From Natronoarchaeum rubrum (GTDB lineage Archaea; Halobacteriota; Halobacteria; Halobacteriales; Natronoarchaeaceae), in the NCBI RefSeq assembly GCF_024494695.1, contig NZ_JANHDP010000008.1, positions 186,001 to 250,000 on the forward strand: DNA of 64,000 nucleotides. Direction: 5' to 3'. The position numbers and the translations under genes are program-made. The notes under the pieces were generated by a model, which did no database searches, was not told the origin of the DNA, and saw nothing but the letters and a program-made list of their open reading frames with translations. The number at the start of each line of letters is the position of its first letter. The first letter of the stretch is position 1. Of the stretch, positions 41,513 to 49,803 are shown piece by piece.

Positions 41513-41908
41513 ATGCCAGTAGCGACCCCCGGCGACACGGCCACGGCCCAGCTCCCGGTGACCGAGGAGCGCATCGAAGCGTTCGCCTCGGTGACCGGCG
41601 ACGACAACCCGCTGCACCTCGATCCCGAGTACGCCAGCGAGTCGCTGTTCGACGGCCCGGTCGCCCACGGGATGCTCCCGGCCGGGGCGATCTCCAGCGC
41701 GCTCGCGGAGCTGCCCGGCGACATCGTGTACGTCTCGCAGGATCTGTCGTTCGATCGGCCCGTCCGACCCGGCGAGACGATCGAGGCGACGGTCACCGTC
41801 GCGGAGGGCCTCGACGGCGACATGCTTCGCGTCGAAACCACGGCTGCGGCGGACGGCGAACCGGCCGTCACGGGGACGGCGACGGTGCTGTCGGAACCTC
41901 ACGAGTAG
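41513..41908 (+). CDS. MaoC-like (R)-specific enoyl-CoA hydratase (PhaJ-like)
   Basis: The 131-residue hotdog-fold protein has ASVTGDDNPLHLDPEYA with the catalytic Asp and His, then FDGPVAHGMLPAG. Both are signatures of MaoC/PhaJ hydratases, which interconvert trans-2-enoyl-CoA and (R)-3-hydroxyacyl-CoA. This links beta-oxidation to polyhydroxyalkanoate or 3-hydroxybutyrate metabolism. ATG 41513 is preferred over ATG 41468 because the latter overlaps the shared 16-bp motif and precedes the likely promoter. It is divergent from the hydrolase-ligase operon. Confidence 0.87.
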   Translation: MPVATPGDTATAQLPVTEERIEAFASVTGDDNPLHLDPEYASESLFDGPVAHGMLPAGAISSALAELPGDIVYVSQDLSFDRPVRPGETIEATVTVAEGLDGDMLRVETTAAADGEPAVTGTATVLSEPHE

Positions 41909-41949
41909 GAGGCGAGAACGACCTGCGTCCGGGTCGCAGCGGGCGGCGG

Positions 41950-42447
41950 TCACTCCGAGTCGAACGACCACTCGCCGTCGGTCGAGTGGATGGTCATCGA
42001 CGACCCGTCCGAGGACGCCCGCACGCGGTCGTGGACCTGCGCCGCGTTGAACGTCTCGCGGGTCGTCGCGACGTTGTAGCAGCCGATATCGTCGCCGCCG
42101 TCGGCCCACTTCGGAGTACAGACGCCGACGACGTAGCGGACTTTCTCGTAGGATAGTCGAAGTTCCTCGTGAAGCGACTCGGAGACGACGGGCTGGCGCG
42201 GCGTGTCGAAGTAGCGATCCCACTCACCGAAGGGGCCTTCCAGTTCCGGGGGCTTCTCGCCCGGCGGTGAGCTCAGCTCGACGTCGATTACGGTATCGCT
42301 CTTCCAGACGCCGTTCTCCCCGTACATCCCCTCGACTGTCTTCAACTGCACGTACCCTTCGGCGCCGGGCCGGAGCGCGTTACACCCGGCGAGCGCGCCG
42401 ACGCCGGCGACGCTGGCGGAGCGAAGCAACGTTCGTCTGGAGGGCAT
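41950..42447 (-). CDS. Tat lipoprotein of unknown function
   Basis: The 165-residue protein starts MPSRRTLLRSASVAGVGALA with a Tat motif and a lipobox LAGC, Cys22. The mature part is rich in Trp, Glu and Ser with two Cys (VVGVCTPKW and DIGCYNVAT) that could form a disulfide. I recognise no family. Its last codons (IHSTDGEW) share a 21-bp identical stretch with the adk fragment at 42625-42645. It sits convergent with the PhaJ-like gene, 42 bp away, and probably lies outside the catabolic regulon because no shared motif precedes it. Confidence 0.6.
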   Translation of the reverse strand: MPSRRTLLRSASVAGVGALAGCNALRPGAEGYVQLKTVEGMYGENGVWKSDTVIDVELSSPPGEKPPELEGPFGEWDRYFDTPRQPVVSESLHEELRLSYEKVRYVVGVCTPKWADGGDDIGCYNVATTRETFNAAQVHDRVRASSDGSSMTIHSTDGEWSFDSE

Positions 42448-42567
42448 CGTTCGCAGTTCGGACAGTTTGGAGTAAAATTTTCCGATCGTCGGGCGTTCGG
42501 ACCGACGGAGCGGTGTTTCCGATAAGCATTCCGCTGCGGCGCCGAAGCGACGACGGCGGCGCCCCGC

Positions 42568-42645
42568 TCAGGCTTTCTCGCCGACCGCGTCGTGCATGTC
42601 CTCCCAGACCCCATCGGGCACGCGCTCGCCGTCGGTCGAGTGGAT
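42568..42645 (-). pseudogene. Decayed duplicate of the adk 3' end fused to a lipoprotein-like segment
   Basis: On the minus strand the last 20 codons before the TGA at 42568 read DGERVPDGVWEDMHDAVGEKA. They match the last codons of the intact adk gene ([21 protein letters not shown]) with a comparable stop. Upstream codons (PIHSTDGE) instead match the end of the lipoprotein gene at 41950. The junction lies in CTCGCCGTCG, which is shared by all three places. There is no start codon or promoter for a real gene. It is a chimeric remnant lying about 380 bp downstream of the adk stop. Confidence 0.7.
42625..42645. repeat. 21-bp direct repeat, second copy at 41971-41991
   Basis: These 21 bases are identical to 41971-41991 inside the end of the lipoprotein gene and in the same orientation. 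Flanking bases differ on both sides. One flank of this copy matches the end of adk instead, so the repeat marks a recombination junction. Confidence 0.7.
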
Positions 42646-42686
42646 CGGTGACTGGAACTTGGGAAAGAACTTAGCAAGCGCTGGAC

Positions 42687-42935
42687 ATGACTCTAGCCGT
42701 GAACCGCCGAATGACCGAAAGCGCGTTTCGCGGGTTTCGATCGATCCTCGCGACCCTTGCGTTGCTCGCCGTCACCGCCGGAACCGCTATCGCCGTCCGT
42801 GACGGACTGGTCGCGCTGGGCTACGAGGAGTTGACGACCGGTCTGCCGGGGCGAGTACTGTTCGTGGCAGCGTTCGCGACCGGATTCGTGGTGCTGTTCG
42901 TGGTCCTGGCGTTCTGGTACGCCCGACGCGACTGA
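42687..42935 (+). CDS. Small two-helix membrane protein
   Basis: The 82-residue protein has two hydrophobic segments (SILATLALLAVTAGTAIAV and VLFVAAFATGFVVLFVVLAFWY) separated by an acidic loop, and a basic C-terminus (ARRD). No family is recognised. ATG 42687 and ATG 42711 are both possible starts; AACTTAGC at about 42668 could be a TATA-like element. The gene lies between the adk remnant and adk, in the strip where the conserved order is interrupted, and is convergent with adk. Confidence 0.55.
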   Translation: MTLAVNRRMTESAFRGFRSILATLALLAVTAGTAIAVRDGLVALGYEELTTGLPGRVLFVAAFATGFVVLFVVLAFWYARRD

Positions 42936-43022
42936 ACGGCGGTAGATCAAACGGCTATGCGATGCCTAGCCGGGAGGACGCCGTGCTTGCAACCGAACCA
43001 CGATCGGCGAGAACGAACTCGT

Positions 43023-43670
43023 TCAGGCCTGCTCGGCGATCGCGTCGCGCACGTCCTCCCAGACGGCGTCGGGCGCGCGCTCGCCGTCGACGCGGACGAA
43101 CGCGTCGTCGCCCTCGTACTGCTCGATGACGGGGACGGTGTTGTCCTCGTACACGTTCAGGCGCTCGCGGACGGTCTCCTCGGTGTCGTCGTCGCGCTGG
43201 ATCAGCTCGCCGCCACACTCGTCGCAGACGCCCTCCTCCTCGGGCTGGTCGTACTCGACGTGGTAGTTCGTGCCACACTCGTCGCAGACACGGCGACCGG
43301 TCAGGCGGTCGACGAGTTCCTCCTTGGCGACGTCGAGGTGGAGCACGACGTCGAGGTCGGTGATCTCGTCGAGGTACTCGGCCTGCGAGGGGTTGCGCGG
43401 ATAGCCGTCGAGCACGTAGCCGTCGGCCTCCTCGAGGGCGGTCTTGACGATCTCGTTGACGACCTCGTCGGGGACCAGCTCGCCGGCCTCCATGTACGCG
43501 CGCGGCGTGTCGTACTCGGTGTCGAGATGTCCGATATCCATATCTTTGTTCGCGCGCAACGCGTCGCCGGTCGTGACGTGCTCGACGCCGAACTCCTCGA
43601 CGATTCGCGAACTCTGCGTACCCTTGCCCGCACCCGGTGCTCCGAGGATCAGTACGTTCGGATTGGCCAT
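43023..43670 (-). CDS. adk: Adenylate kinase
   Basis: The 215-residue enzyme interconverts ATP + AMP and 2 ADP. It has the P-loop [27 protein letters not shown] in the NMP/CORE region, and a lid with four Cys ([10 protein letters not shown] and CDECGGELI) that should bind zinc. The bacterial-type long lid is used by Halobacteria. In related genomes adk follows secY; here secY is 6.6 kb upstream and DUF106 14 kb downstream. TATA GCCTTTAAGC at about -21 to -30 supports the ATG at 43670. Confidence 0.95.
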   Translation of the reverse strand: MANPNVLILGAPGAGKGTQSSRIVEEFGVEHVTTGDALRANKDMDIGHLDTEYDTPRAYMEAGELVPDEVVNEIVKTALEEADGYVLDGYPRNPSQAEYLDEITDLDVVLHLDVAKEELVDRLTGRRVCDECGTNYHVEYDQPEEEGVCDECGGELIQRDDDTEETVRERLNVYEDNTVPVIEQYEGDDAFVRVDGERAPDAVWEDVRDAIAEQA

Positions 43671-43690
43671 GTTCGTACCTCAGCCTCCCC

Positions 43691-43700
43691 GCTTAAAGGC
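43691..43700 (-). promoter_or_regulatory. TATA box of adk
   Basis: On the minus strand GCCTTTAAGC lies 21-30 nt before the adk ATG, indicating adk has its own leaderless promoter and is not read only from the ribosomal operon. Confidence 0.6.
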
Positions 43701-43718
43701 TTAAAGAAAATCGGCCGG

Positions 43719-43726
43719 GCTTTTGC
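43719..43726 (+). promoter_or_regulatory. TATA-like element of the gene at 43750
   Basis: GCTTTTGC lies 24-31 nt before the ATG at 43750 and favours that start. It shares the 79-bp divergent promoter region with adk. Confidence 0.4.
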
Positions 43727-43749
43727 CCCCGGGGTGCCAACCGGAGACC

Positions 43750-44193
43750 ATGACGCGATTCGACGCCGCCGACCCCGAGGCGCGACGGGCGCTGTTCGTC
43801 GAGGCCATCGACGCCCACGAGCAGCGCGCGAGCCCGTTCCTGACGATCGAGGCCGACGCCACTGACGATGACGCCGACGCGACGCCGGACGACGCCGACG
43901 CCTCGGCGGACGAAACGGACGACGCGGACGCCGCGGCGCCGTGGGTCCAGTACGCCGACGGCAAACTCAACCTCGACTGCACGGACGCCGAACTCGACCG
44001 GCTGAAGTCGCTGCTCGACGAGTTTGGCGCGTTCTCGATCGACGACCTCCACAGGCCCGAGGAGGCCGAGGGGACGAACGTCCGCCTGACCGCCCGCACC
44101 GACCCCGAGCGCGTCGCGCAGTTCCTCGACCGGGCGTTCCGCGAGGTGTACGAGCGGCCCGAGGACTACCGCACCTGGGCAGCCGAAGTGTAG
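43750..44193 (+). CDS. Uncharacterised acidic haloarchaeal protein
   Basis: The 147-residue protein has an N-terminal helical segment (DAADPEARRALFVEAIDAHE), then an Asp/Ala-rich low-complexity linker of about 35 residues (TDDDADATPDDADASADET). A C-terminal domain follows with LDELRSLLDEFGAFSIDDL-like sequence (LKSLLDEFGAFSIDDLHRPE) and a Trp near the end. I recognise no family. The linker suggests two small domains. ATG 43750 is preferred to an in-frame start at 43723 by promoter spacing. Convergent with the sensor gene. Confidence 0.6.
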   Translation: MTRFDAADPEARRALFVEAIDAHEQRASPFLTIEADATDDDADATPDDADASADETDDADAAAPWVQYADGKLNLDCTDAELDRLKSLLDEFGAFSIDDLHRPEEAEGTNVRLTARTDPERVAQFLDRAFREVYERPEDYRTWAAEV

Positions 44194-44230
44194 GATCGGC
44201 GTCGCGCGGCGGATCTGCGTCGCGGCGCGG

Positions 44231-47200
44231 TCACCCGTCGCCGGATTCCGACGTGAACAGTTGCTCGAAGAGCTTGCGCTGCCCGGCTCGGAGGTGGTCG
44301 TTGAACGTCGGCTGGGTGATATCCATCGACGCGGCGACCTCGCTGCCCGAGCGCGTCCGCGGCGTCTCGAAATAGCCGCTGTGGAACGCGGTCCGGAGCG
44401 CCTCGATCTGCCGGGGCGTCAGGTCGTCGGTCAGCGCGGCGTGAAACTCGGTGAGCGTCTCCTGGGATCGCTCGCGGGTGCGCTTGCCCGTGAACGTCGC
44501 CTCCGGATATCGTGATCGGAACGACTCGGCGAACTCTCTGGCCGGTTCGCCGGACGCGATCTCGATGGAGACTTGCGCTTCGCCGTCCTCGGCGCGGAGC
44601 CGGGCGAGCCTGCCACCGTGGTCGAGGACCGTCGCCGCGGGGCAGTCGTCGTCGAGAAGCGCCTCGAACAGGCACACGCGCTCGCCGTCGTCCGCGCGTT
44701 CCGAGACGAGCGACAGGTCGCGTATCGACAGCCCGACCGCGGCGTCCCGGATCGCGCCCGGCGCGGCGCCGTGCGTCCGGAAGAACGCTCGCAGTCCACC
44801 GTCAGCCTGCGGGACCACGTTCTCGTGGACGAACGTACAATCGGCGTCCCGAGTGAGAGAGGCGACCGAGAAATCGTCGTCGGAGACCGAAAAGTCGAGT
44901 TCGGTCACCTCGTCGCTGACCAGCGCGCGCTTGGTCTTGAGCGCGCTCGCGGCGTAGGCGATCGTGTCGCTCAGCTCCGTCAGCACGTCGCGTTCCAGCT
45001 CGTCGAACACGCCCTGCTCGGCCGCGTAGACCGAGAGGACGCCGAACGTGGTGTCGCCGTGGGCGAGGGGGAGTGCGGCGACCGACTGGTATCCACGCTC
45101 GAGCGCCACCTGCTGCCAGGGCTCGAACGGCGGGTCGCCGACCACTTCGTCGACGACCTCGACCTCGCCGGTGCGGAGCGCTCGTCCGGCGGGTTCGAGC
45201 GTCTCGACGTCGCCCGCAGACGTCACCTCGATCTCCTCGAGGTAGCACGACGAGGCGCCAGCGCGCTCGGCGGGCGTCACGGCCTCGTCGACGGCGTCGA
45301 CCTCGCCCACCCACGCGAGTTCGTAGGGAGCGTCGTCGCCGGCCAGCGCCTCGCAGACCACGCGGTGGATCTCCTCGCGGCTCGACGCGCCGACGAGCGC
45401 CTGATCGATGTTCCGGATGATGGAGTTGATGCGATCGAGTCTGGCGAGCGTCTCGGTCCGCTCCTCGAGAGTCGCCTCGCGGGACCGGAGCTGCTGTTCC
45501 CGACGCGTCCGGCCGAACGCCGCGCCGACGTTGGCGGCGGCCGTCTCGACGAAGTCGTAGTCGGTCGACGAGAACCCGCCCGATTCGGTCGCGCCGACGA
45601 CGAACACGCCCTGCTTGCCCAGCGGGAACGCCGCGAGTTCGGAGACCGACCCACCGTCGGTCTCGACGCCGAGGTCGGCTCGCCGCCGCGGCTCGTCGTT
45701 GACGAACGCCTCCCAGCCGACGCCCTCGCCGACCGCCAGCGGCGACTGCTCGGCCAGCAGCCGCTCGCCGGCCTCCGTCGCCGCGAGCGGTTCGAGCGCG
45801 CCGGTGTCGTCGGCGTCGATCGCGACCGCCGCGACGGGAAGCGCCAGCGTCTCCTCGGCTGCGGTGACGACGCGCGACGCCGTTTCGGCCGCCGTTTCGG
45901 GCTCCATCAGATCCCGGCTCAGTCCGTTGAGCGCGGCCAGCCGGTTCTCGCGGTGGCGGCGTTCGAGTTCGTACTCGACCCACTGGCCGATCAGTTCCAG
46001 AAACGTTCGCTCGCCCGAGGAAAATTCGGCGTCGCGCGGCGATCTGTCTACGAAGCAGATCGTCCCGTACGGTTCGTCACCGACGGCAACCTCGACGCCG
46101 GCGTAGCACTCCAATCCGAACGCGTCGTAGAGCGGGTCGTCGGACCAGCCGGCGGCGGCGGCGTCGCTGACCGACCGCGTTTCGCACTCGGCGACGACTT
46201 CCCGGCAGTAGTGCGTCGACGACGTCGGCGTCGTCGCTCCCTCGTCGAGTTCGGGATGGTGTCCGTGCATCGCCTCGATCTCGAAGTCGTCGCCGCGGTC
46301 CCGGGTCAGCATACCGACGTCGACGCCGAACCGCTCGGCGCCGAGCGCCAGCAGGGCGTCGATCTTCTCGTCGAACGACCGGTCGGTGTCAGACGTGACG
46401 TCGTACGCCCGGCGCAGATACCGCTCGCGTTCGACGCGGTCGAGTTCGTAGCCGAGCCACTCGCCCATCAGTTCGACGAACGTCTGCTGGCCCTCCGAGA
46501 ACGGGTAGTCGCGTGCGCTCGTGTCCGCGAAGCAGAGCGTGCCGTACTGGTCGGCGTCGACCGACACGGTGACGCCGAGAAACGATTCGAGCCCGTATCG
46601 CTCGTAGGCGGGGTCCGCTTCCCAGCCTTCGGCGGCGGCGTCCGCGACGCCAAGCGGGCCGTCGCCCTCGAGGACGCGCCGACAGTACGTCTGGGAAACC
46701 GGCGCCGTGGCGCCGGGCTGGATCTGCTCGTGGGAGCCGACAGCGTCGACGATCTCGAAGGCGTCGCCGTCGATCTGCGAGAGAAAGCCGATATCGAGTC
46801 CGAGATACTCGCGGCCGAGTTCGAGCAGTCGTCTGACTTTCTCCTCGAACGTCGCGTCGGGAGCCGCAATCGTCTCGTAGAGCTTCGCGAGAAACCGTTC
46901 GTGACTCTGCAGCGACGTCTTGGCGACAGTTTGATCCCGAAGCTCACCCAGCATCCGGTCGACCTCCCGATCTGCCCGGTCGGACGATGCCAGCTCCGCC
47001 GGCGGCGTGTAGTAGAGGTTTCGAGAGAGGGCGCCGTCGTGGACGAGGTGCGGGTGAGCCCTGACGATGTCGCGGACGGCCGCCGGTGGGAACCGATCGC
47101 GGTTGTACTGGCACAGCGCGATGCAGTCGCCCGTCGGGAGCGTCTCGTCGAACCGGCGCTCGTACTCGGCCAACTTCTCGACATCGGCGTCGCCGTCGAG

Positions 47201-47644
47201 CGCCCAGGTCATTTCGCCGGTGATCCGAAGCGCTTCGTACTCCTCGAGCACATCCTCGACGGTGTCCTGGAGAAACGTGATCATGTCGTCCGGGTCGAAC
47301 TCGCCGTCGCGGCGGTAGGTGTCCGCCGGAGAGAGGACCGTGAGCGCGCCCGATTCGAGCGCGGCGTCGACGTCGATCCCGCCCTCGCGCAATGCGGCGA
47401 GCACGTCGGCCCGCGAGTTGTCGTCGGTGACGTACAGGCAGTGCTCGCCGTCGGCCAGACCCTGCTGGACGAACGGGACGACGGCTGCGAACTGCTCGGC
47501 GCGTGACTCGTAGAGCAACGCGATGTGGTCGTGTCCATCGGGCGGTTCGACGGGCCCGCGGTCGGCGTCGCCGAGCGCCAGATCGTCGAGGCCGCTCTCG
47601 CGGCCCCGGCGCTCGATCGCGCCGTGCTCCGTGGAGCCACTCAT
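44231..47644 (-). CDS. MEDS-multiGAF-HTH10 sensor transcriptional regulator (Bat-like)
   Basis: The 1137-residue protein joins four sensory parts to a DNA-binding end. Residues about 38-215 form a MEDS domain (DHIALLYESRAEQFAAVVPF, YVTDDNSRADVLAAL), a ligand-sensing module of the DcmR type. Several GAF domains follow; three show the repeated pattern YCRRVLEGDGPLGVADAAAEG or YCREVVAECETRSVSDAAAAG and GTLCFADTSARDYPFSEGQQ. A final GAF lies near 770-900. The end has LTPRQIEALRTAFHSGYFETPR and a HTH_10 domain (ITQPTFNDHLRAGQRKLFEQL). It is one of the haloarchaeal one-component regulators. Ligands and targets are unknown; neighbours are a zinc regulator and SOD. Confidence 0.88.
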   Translation of the reverse strand: MSGSTEHGAIERRGRESGLDDLALGDADRGPVEPPDGHDHIALLYESRAEQFAAVVPFVQQGLADGEHCLYVTDDNSRADVLAALREGGIDVDAALESGALTVLSPADTYRRDGEFDPDDMITFLQDTVEDVLEEYEALRITGEMTWALDGDADVEKLAEYERRFDETLPTGDCIALCQYNRDRFPPAAVRDIVRAHPHLVHDGALSRNLYYTPPAELASSDRADREVDRMLGELRDQTVAKTSLQSHERFLAKLYETIAAPDATFEEKVRRLLELGREYLGLDIGFLSQIDGDAFEIVDAVGSHEQIQPGATAPVSQTYCRRVLEGDGPLGVADAAAEGWEADPAYERYGLESFLGVTVSVDADQYGTLCFADTSARDYPFSEGQQTFVELMGEWLGYELDRVERERYLRRAYDVTSDTDRSFDEKIDALLALGAERFGVDVGMLTRDRGDDFEIEAMHGHHPELDEGATTPTSSTHYCREVVAECETRSVSDAAAAGWSDDPLYDAFGLECYAGVEVAVGDEPYGTICFVDRSPRDAEFSSGERTFLELIGQWVEYELERRHRENRLAALNGLSRDLMEPETAAETASRVVTAAEETLALPVAAVAIDADDTGALEPLAATEAGERLLAEQSPLAVGEGVGWEAFVNDEPRRRADLGVETDGGSVSELAAFPLGKQGVFVVGATESGGFSSTDYDFVETAAANVGAAFGRTRREQQLRSREATLEERTETLARLDRINSIIRNIDQALVGASSREEIHRVVCEALAGDDAPYELAWVGEVDAVDEAVTPAERAGASSCYLEEIEVTSAGDVETLEPAGRALRTGEVEVVDEVVGDPPFEPWQQVALERGYQSVAALPLAHGDTTFGVLSVYAAEQGVFDELERDVLTELSDTIAYAASALKTKRALVSDEVTELDFSVSDDDFSVASLTRDADCTFVHENVVPQADGGLRAFFRTHGAAPGAIRDAAVGLSIRDLSLVSERADDGERVCLFEALLDDDCPAATVLDHGGRLARLRAEDGEAQVSIEIASGEPAREFAESFRSRYPEATFTGKRTRERSQETLTEFHAALTDDLTPRQIEALRTAFHSGYFETPRTRSGSEVAASMDITQPTFNDHLRAGQRKLFEQLFTSESGDG

Positions 47645-48130
47645 GGATTGGGCTCTCGTGGAGTGCGGCGGGTCGTTCGGCGTGCGGCACGACCTTTCGT
47701 TCGCGGAGTCGGGCGTTCGGGGCGTATCATATGAGTTGCTGGCGCGAGGAACGTCGCTGACGCGGTCCGGTCGGAATCGGCGTCGGCGCGACTAACCAAT
47801 CGAGTACCGGTTCGAACGCCCCGTACGGAAATAAGCGCGCCGTCTATCCCGTATCAGTTCACGTACGTGTCGGCAGGGCCGAGCAGGTTCCGAGCCTCCA
47901 GAGCGGTGCCGACGACCATCGGCGCCAGACGCCGGAAGACGACGGTCGCGGGACCGTTCGGCGAACACGAACGCCCGAACGGTTTTCCACGAGTTCGACG
48001 TAACCAGCCCCGGGGAAACACATGGATAGCGTTCTGACACGAGAGCGGACGGATACGCTCGCCAAATCGGTTTTGCGGCCGCACCCGTCCGCTCCGTCAG
48101 ATTTACCACACGGCCGACAATAGAACGTTC
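47645..48130. other. 486-bp region with no supported gene
   Basis: Between the sensor and the regulator at 48131 only short open frames are found. A minus-strand frame at 47854-48084 ends ARNLLGPADTYVN and looks protein-like, and a second overlapping minus-strand frame reads CFPGAGYVELVENRSGVRV. Neither has a clear start signal or family. They could be parts of a frame-shifted relict gene. The last 30 bp hold the TATA box of the next gene. Confidence 0.4.
48101..48108 (+). promoter_or_regulatory. TATA box of the ArsR-like regulator gene
   Basis: ATTTACCA lies 23-30 nt before the ATG at 48131, the leaderless spacing. Confidence 0.6.
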
Positions 48131-49105
48131 ATGAGCCAGTTCGACCGGACGACCGATTCCGGCGCGAAAGCAGACGCGGAGTCCGACCGCGACGCCGACG
48201 AGTCGGAACCGGTCGCGCGAACCGAGTCGTGCATGTCGCCCTCGGACGTGTTCGCCACCCTCGGGAACGACACGCGCGTCGAGATCCTTCGCGCGCTGCT
48301 GGAACTCGGCGCCGACGAGGAGCCAGTCAGCTTCACCGATCTCTTCGAGCAGGTCGACATCGAGGACAGCGCGAACTTCAGCTACCACCTTCGCAAGCTC
48401 ACCGGCCACTTCGTCAAGCAGGGCGACGACGGCTACGAGTTCCGCTACCCCGGACGCAAGGTCGTGAGCTCGATCTTCACGGGGACGCTCACCGAGCGCG
48501 CGCAGGTCGGCTTCTTCCCGGCGGAGGGGACCTGTTACGCCTGCGACGGCGACCTCCACGGCTGGTACGTCGACGACACGCTCTCGATCGGCTGCACCGA
48601 CTGCGGCACGGTGCAGGTGAGCTACCCGTTCCCCTCGGGCGCGCTCGACGACAGGGAACCCGAAGACTTTCTTCAGGCGTTCCACCACTACGTCCGCCAC
48701 CACTACTGCCTCGCCGCGGACGGCGTCTGTCCGGAGTGTACCGGATCGGTCGACACGGCGCTCGTCCGCGACCCCGAGGAGGACGATCTGGACGTCGCCG
48801 TCACCCACCGCTGTGGGCGCTGTGGCTACCGGCTTCGATCGACCGTCGGCGTCACGCTGCTCGACGACGCCGACGTGCTCGTGTTCCACTCGAAACGCGG
48901 CGTCGACCTGAACACGGCGTCCTTCTGGCAGTTCGACTGGTGCGTGAGCGACGCGCGGACGGAAATCGTCTCCGAGGAGCCGCTGCGCGTCCAACTCACG
49001 CTGCCCTGCGACGGCGACGCGCTTCGGGTACTCGTGGACGAATCGGTCAGCGTCGTCGACACCGAGATCGTCGATGCGGACGTCACCGACGCTCCCGAAG
49101 CGTAG
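48131..49105 (+). CDS. ArsR-type winged-helix protein with zinc ribbons
   Basis: The 324-residue protein has a disordered acidic leader of about 30 residues, then an ArsR-like winged helix. That domain reads DVFATLGNDTRVEILRALLEL, then FSYHLRKLTGHFVKQGDDGYEF. The C-terminal half has two Cys pairs of zinc ribbons, CYACDG...CTDC and CPEC...CGRCGY, in a domain like haloarchaeal DUF7351. A Trp/Ser-rich tail follows. It is a probable DNA-binding transcription factor, with the zinc-ribbon part for ligand sensing or dimerisation. The neighbouring convergent gene is superoxide dismutase, a possible target; this is inference. Confidence 0.82.
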   Translation: MSQFDRTTDSGAKADAESDRDADESEPVARTESCMSPSDVFATLGNDTRVEILRALLELGADEEPVSFTDLFEQVDIEDSANFSYHLRKLTGHFVKQGDDGYEFRYPGRKVVSSIFTGTLTERAQVGFFPAEGTCYACDGDLHGWYVDDTLSIGCTDCGTVQVSYPFPSGALDDREPEDFLQAFHHYVRHHYCLAADGVCPECTGSVDTALVRDPEEDDLDVAVTHRCGRCGYRLRSTVGVTLLDDADVLVFHSKRGVDLNTASFWQFDWCVSDARTEIVSEEPLRVQLTLPCDGDALRVLVDESVSVVDTEIVDADVTDAPEA

Positions 49106-49200
49106 TACGGCATCGGAACGACACGGGATCACAGAAACGAAAAACGAATCCGGGCGGACCGGACTCGCGAGCCACGGTAGCGGTAGTTCGGCCGAGCGGC

Positions 49201-49803
49201 TTACTCGAACTGCTCGACAGCCCGCTCGTAGCGACTGGACGGTTCGTCCCAGTCGACGACCTCGAAGAAGTTCTCGACGAACTCGCCGCGGGCGGGGCCG
49301 TAGTCGTGGTAGTAGGAGTGCTCCCAGACGTCGAGCGCCAGAATCGGGTGGGAGCCCCAGAGCGCGCCCTGGTCGTGCTTGTCGACGACGACGTTGCGGA
49401 GCTGGTTGCTAAAGGAGTCGTAGACCAGCAGCGCCCAGCCGCCGGCGGCCGAGGCGGCGGCCTCGAACTCGCCCTGCCAGGCCTCGTAGGAGCCGAAGTC
49501 CTCTGCGATGCGGTCGGCGAGGTCGCCCTCGGGCGCGTCGCCGCCCTCGGGGCTCATCGACTGCCAGAACAGGTCGTGGAGAACGTGCCCGGAGCCGTTG
49601 TGCGTGACGTTCCGGATGGCGCCGGCCGACGACGAGAACTCGCCTTCCTCGCGGTTCTCTGCGAGGGTTTCTTCGGCGGCGTTCCAGCCGTTGACGTAGC
49701 CCTGGTGGTGCGTGTCGTGATGCCAGGTGAGTACCTGTTCGCTGATGTGCGGTTCGAGCGCGTCGTAGTCGTACGGCAGCGGCGGCAGTTCGTAGTCGCT
49801 CAT
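49201..49803 (-). CDS. sod: Superoxide dismutase (Mn/Fe family)
   Basis: The 200-residue protein dismutates superoxide to oxygen and hydrogen peroxide in the cytoplasm. Its first domain has PPLPYDYDALEPHISEQVLTWHHDTH and GHVLHDLFWQSMSP, providing two His ligands and the gateway region. The C-terminal domain has ALDVWEHSYYHDYG with Asp and His ligands. GGWALLV is typical of Mn-using haloarchaeal enzymes, but metal choice cannot be proven. Length matches the family. Convergent with the ArsR-like regulator. Confidence 0.95.
   Translation of the reverse strand: MSDYELPPLPYDYDALEPHISEQVLTWHHDTHHQGYVNGWNAAEETLAENREEGEFSSSAGAIRNVTHNGSGHVLHDLFWQSMSPEGGDAPEGDLADRIAEDFGSYEAWQGEFEAAASAAGGWALLVYDSFSNQLRNVVVDKHDQGALWGSHPILALDVWEHSYYHDYGPARGEFVENFFEVVDWDEPSSRYERAVEQFE

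Noticed and set aside
44573..47506. A 977-residue plus-strand open frame
   Set aside because: It lies entirely opposite the MEDS-GAF-HTH10 regulator, whose protein has clear domains. The translation is Arg/Val/Asp-rich and matches nothing known.
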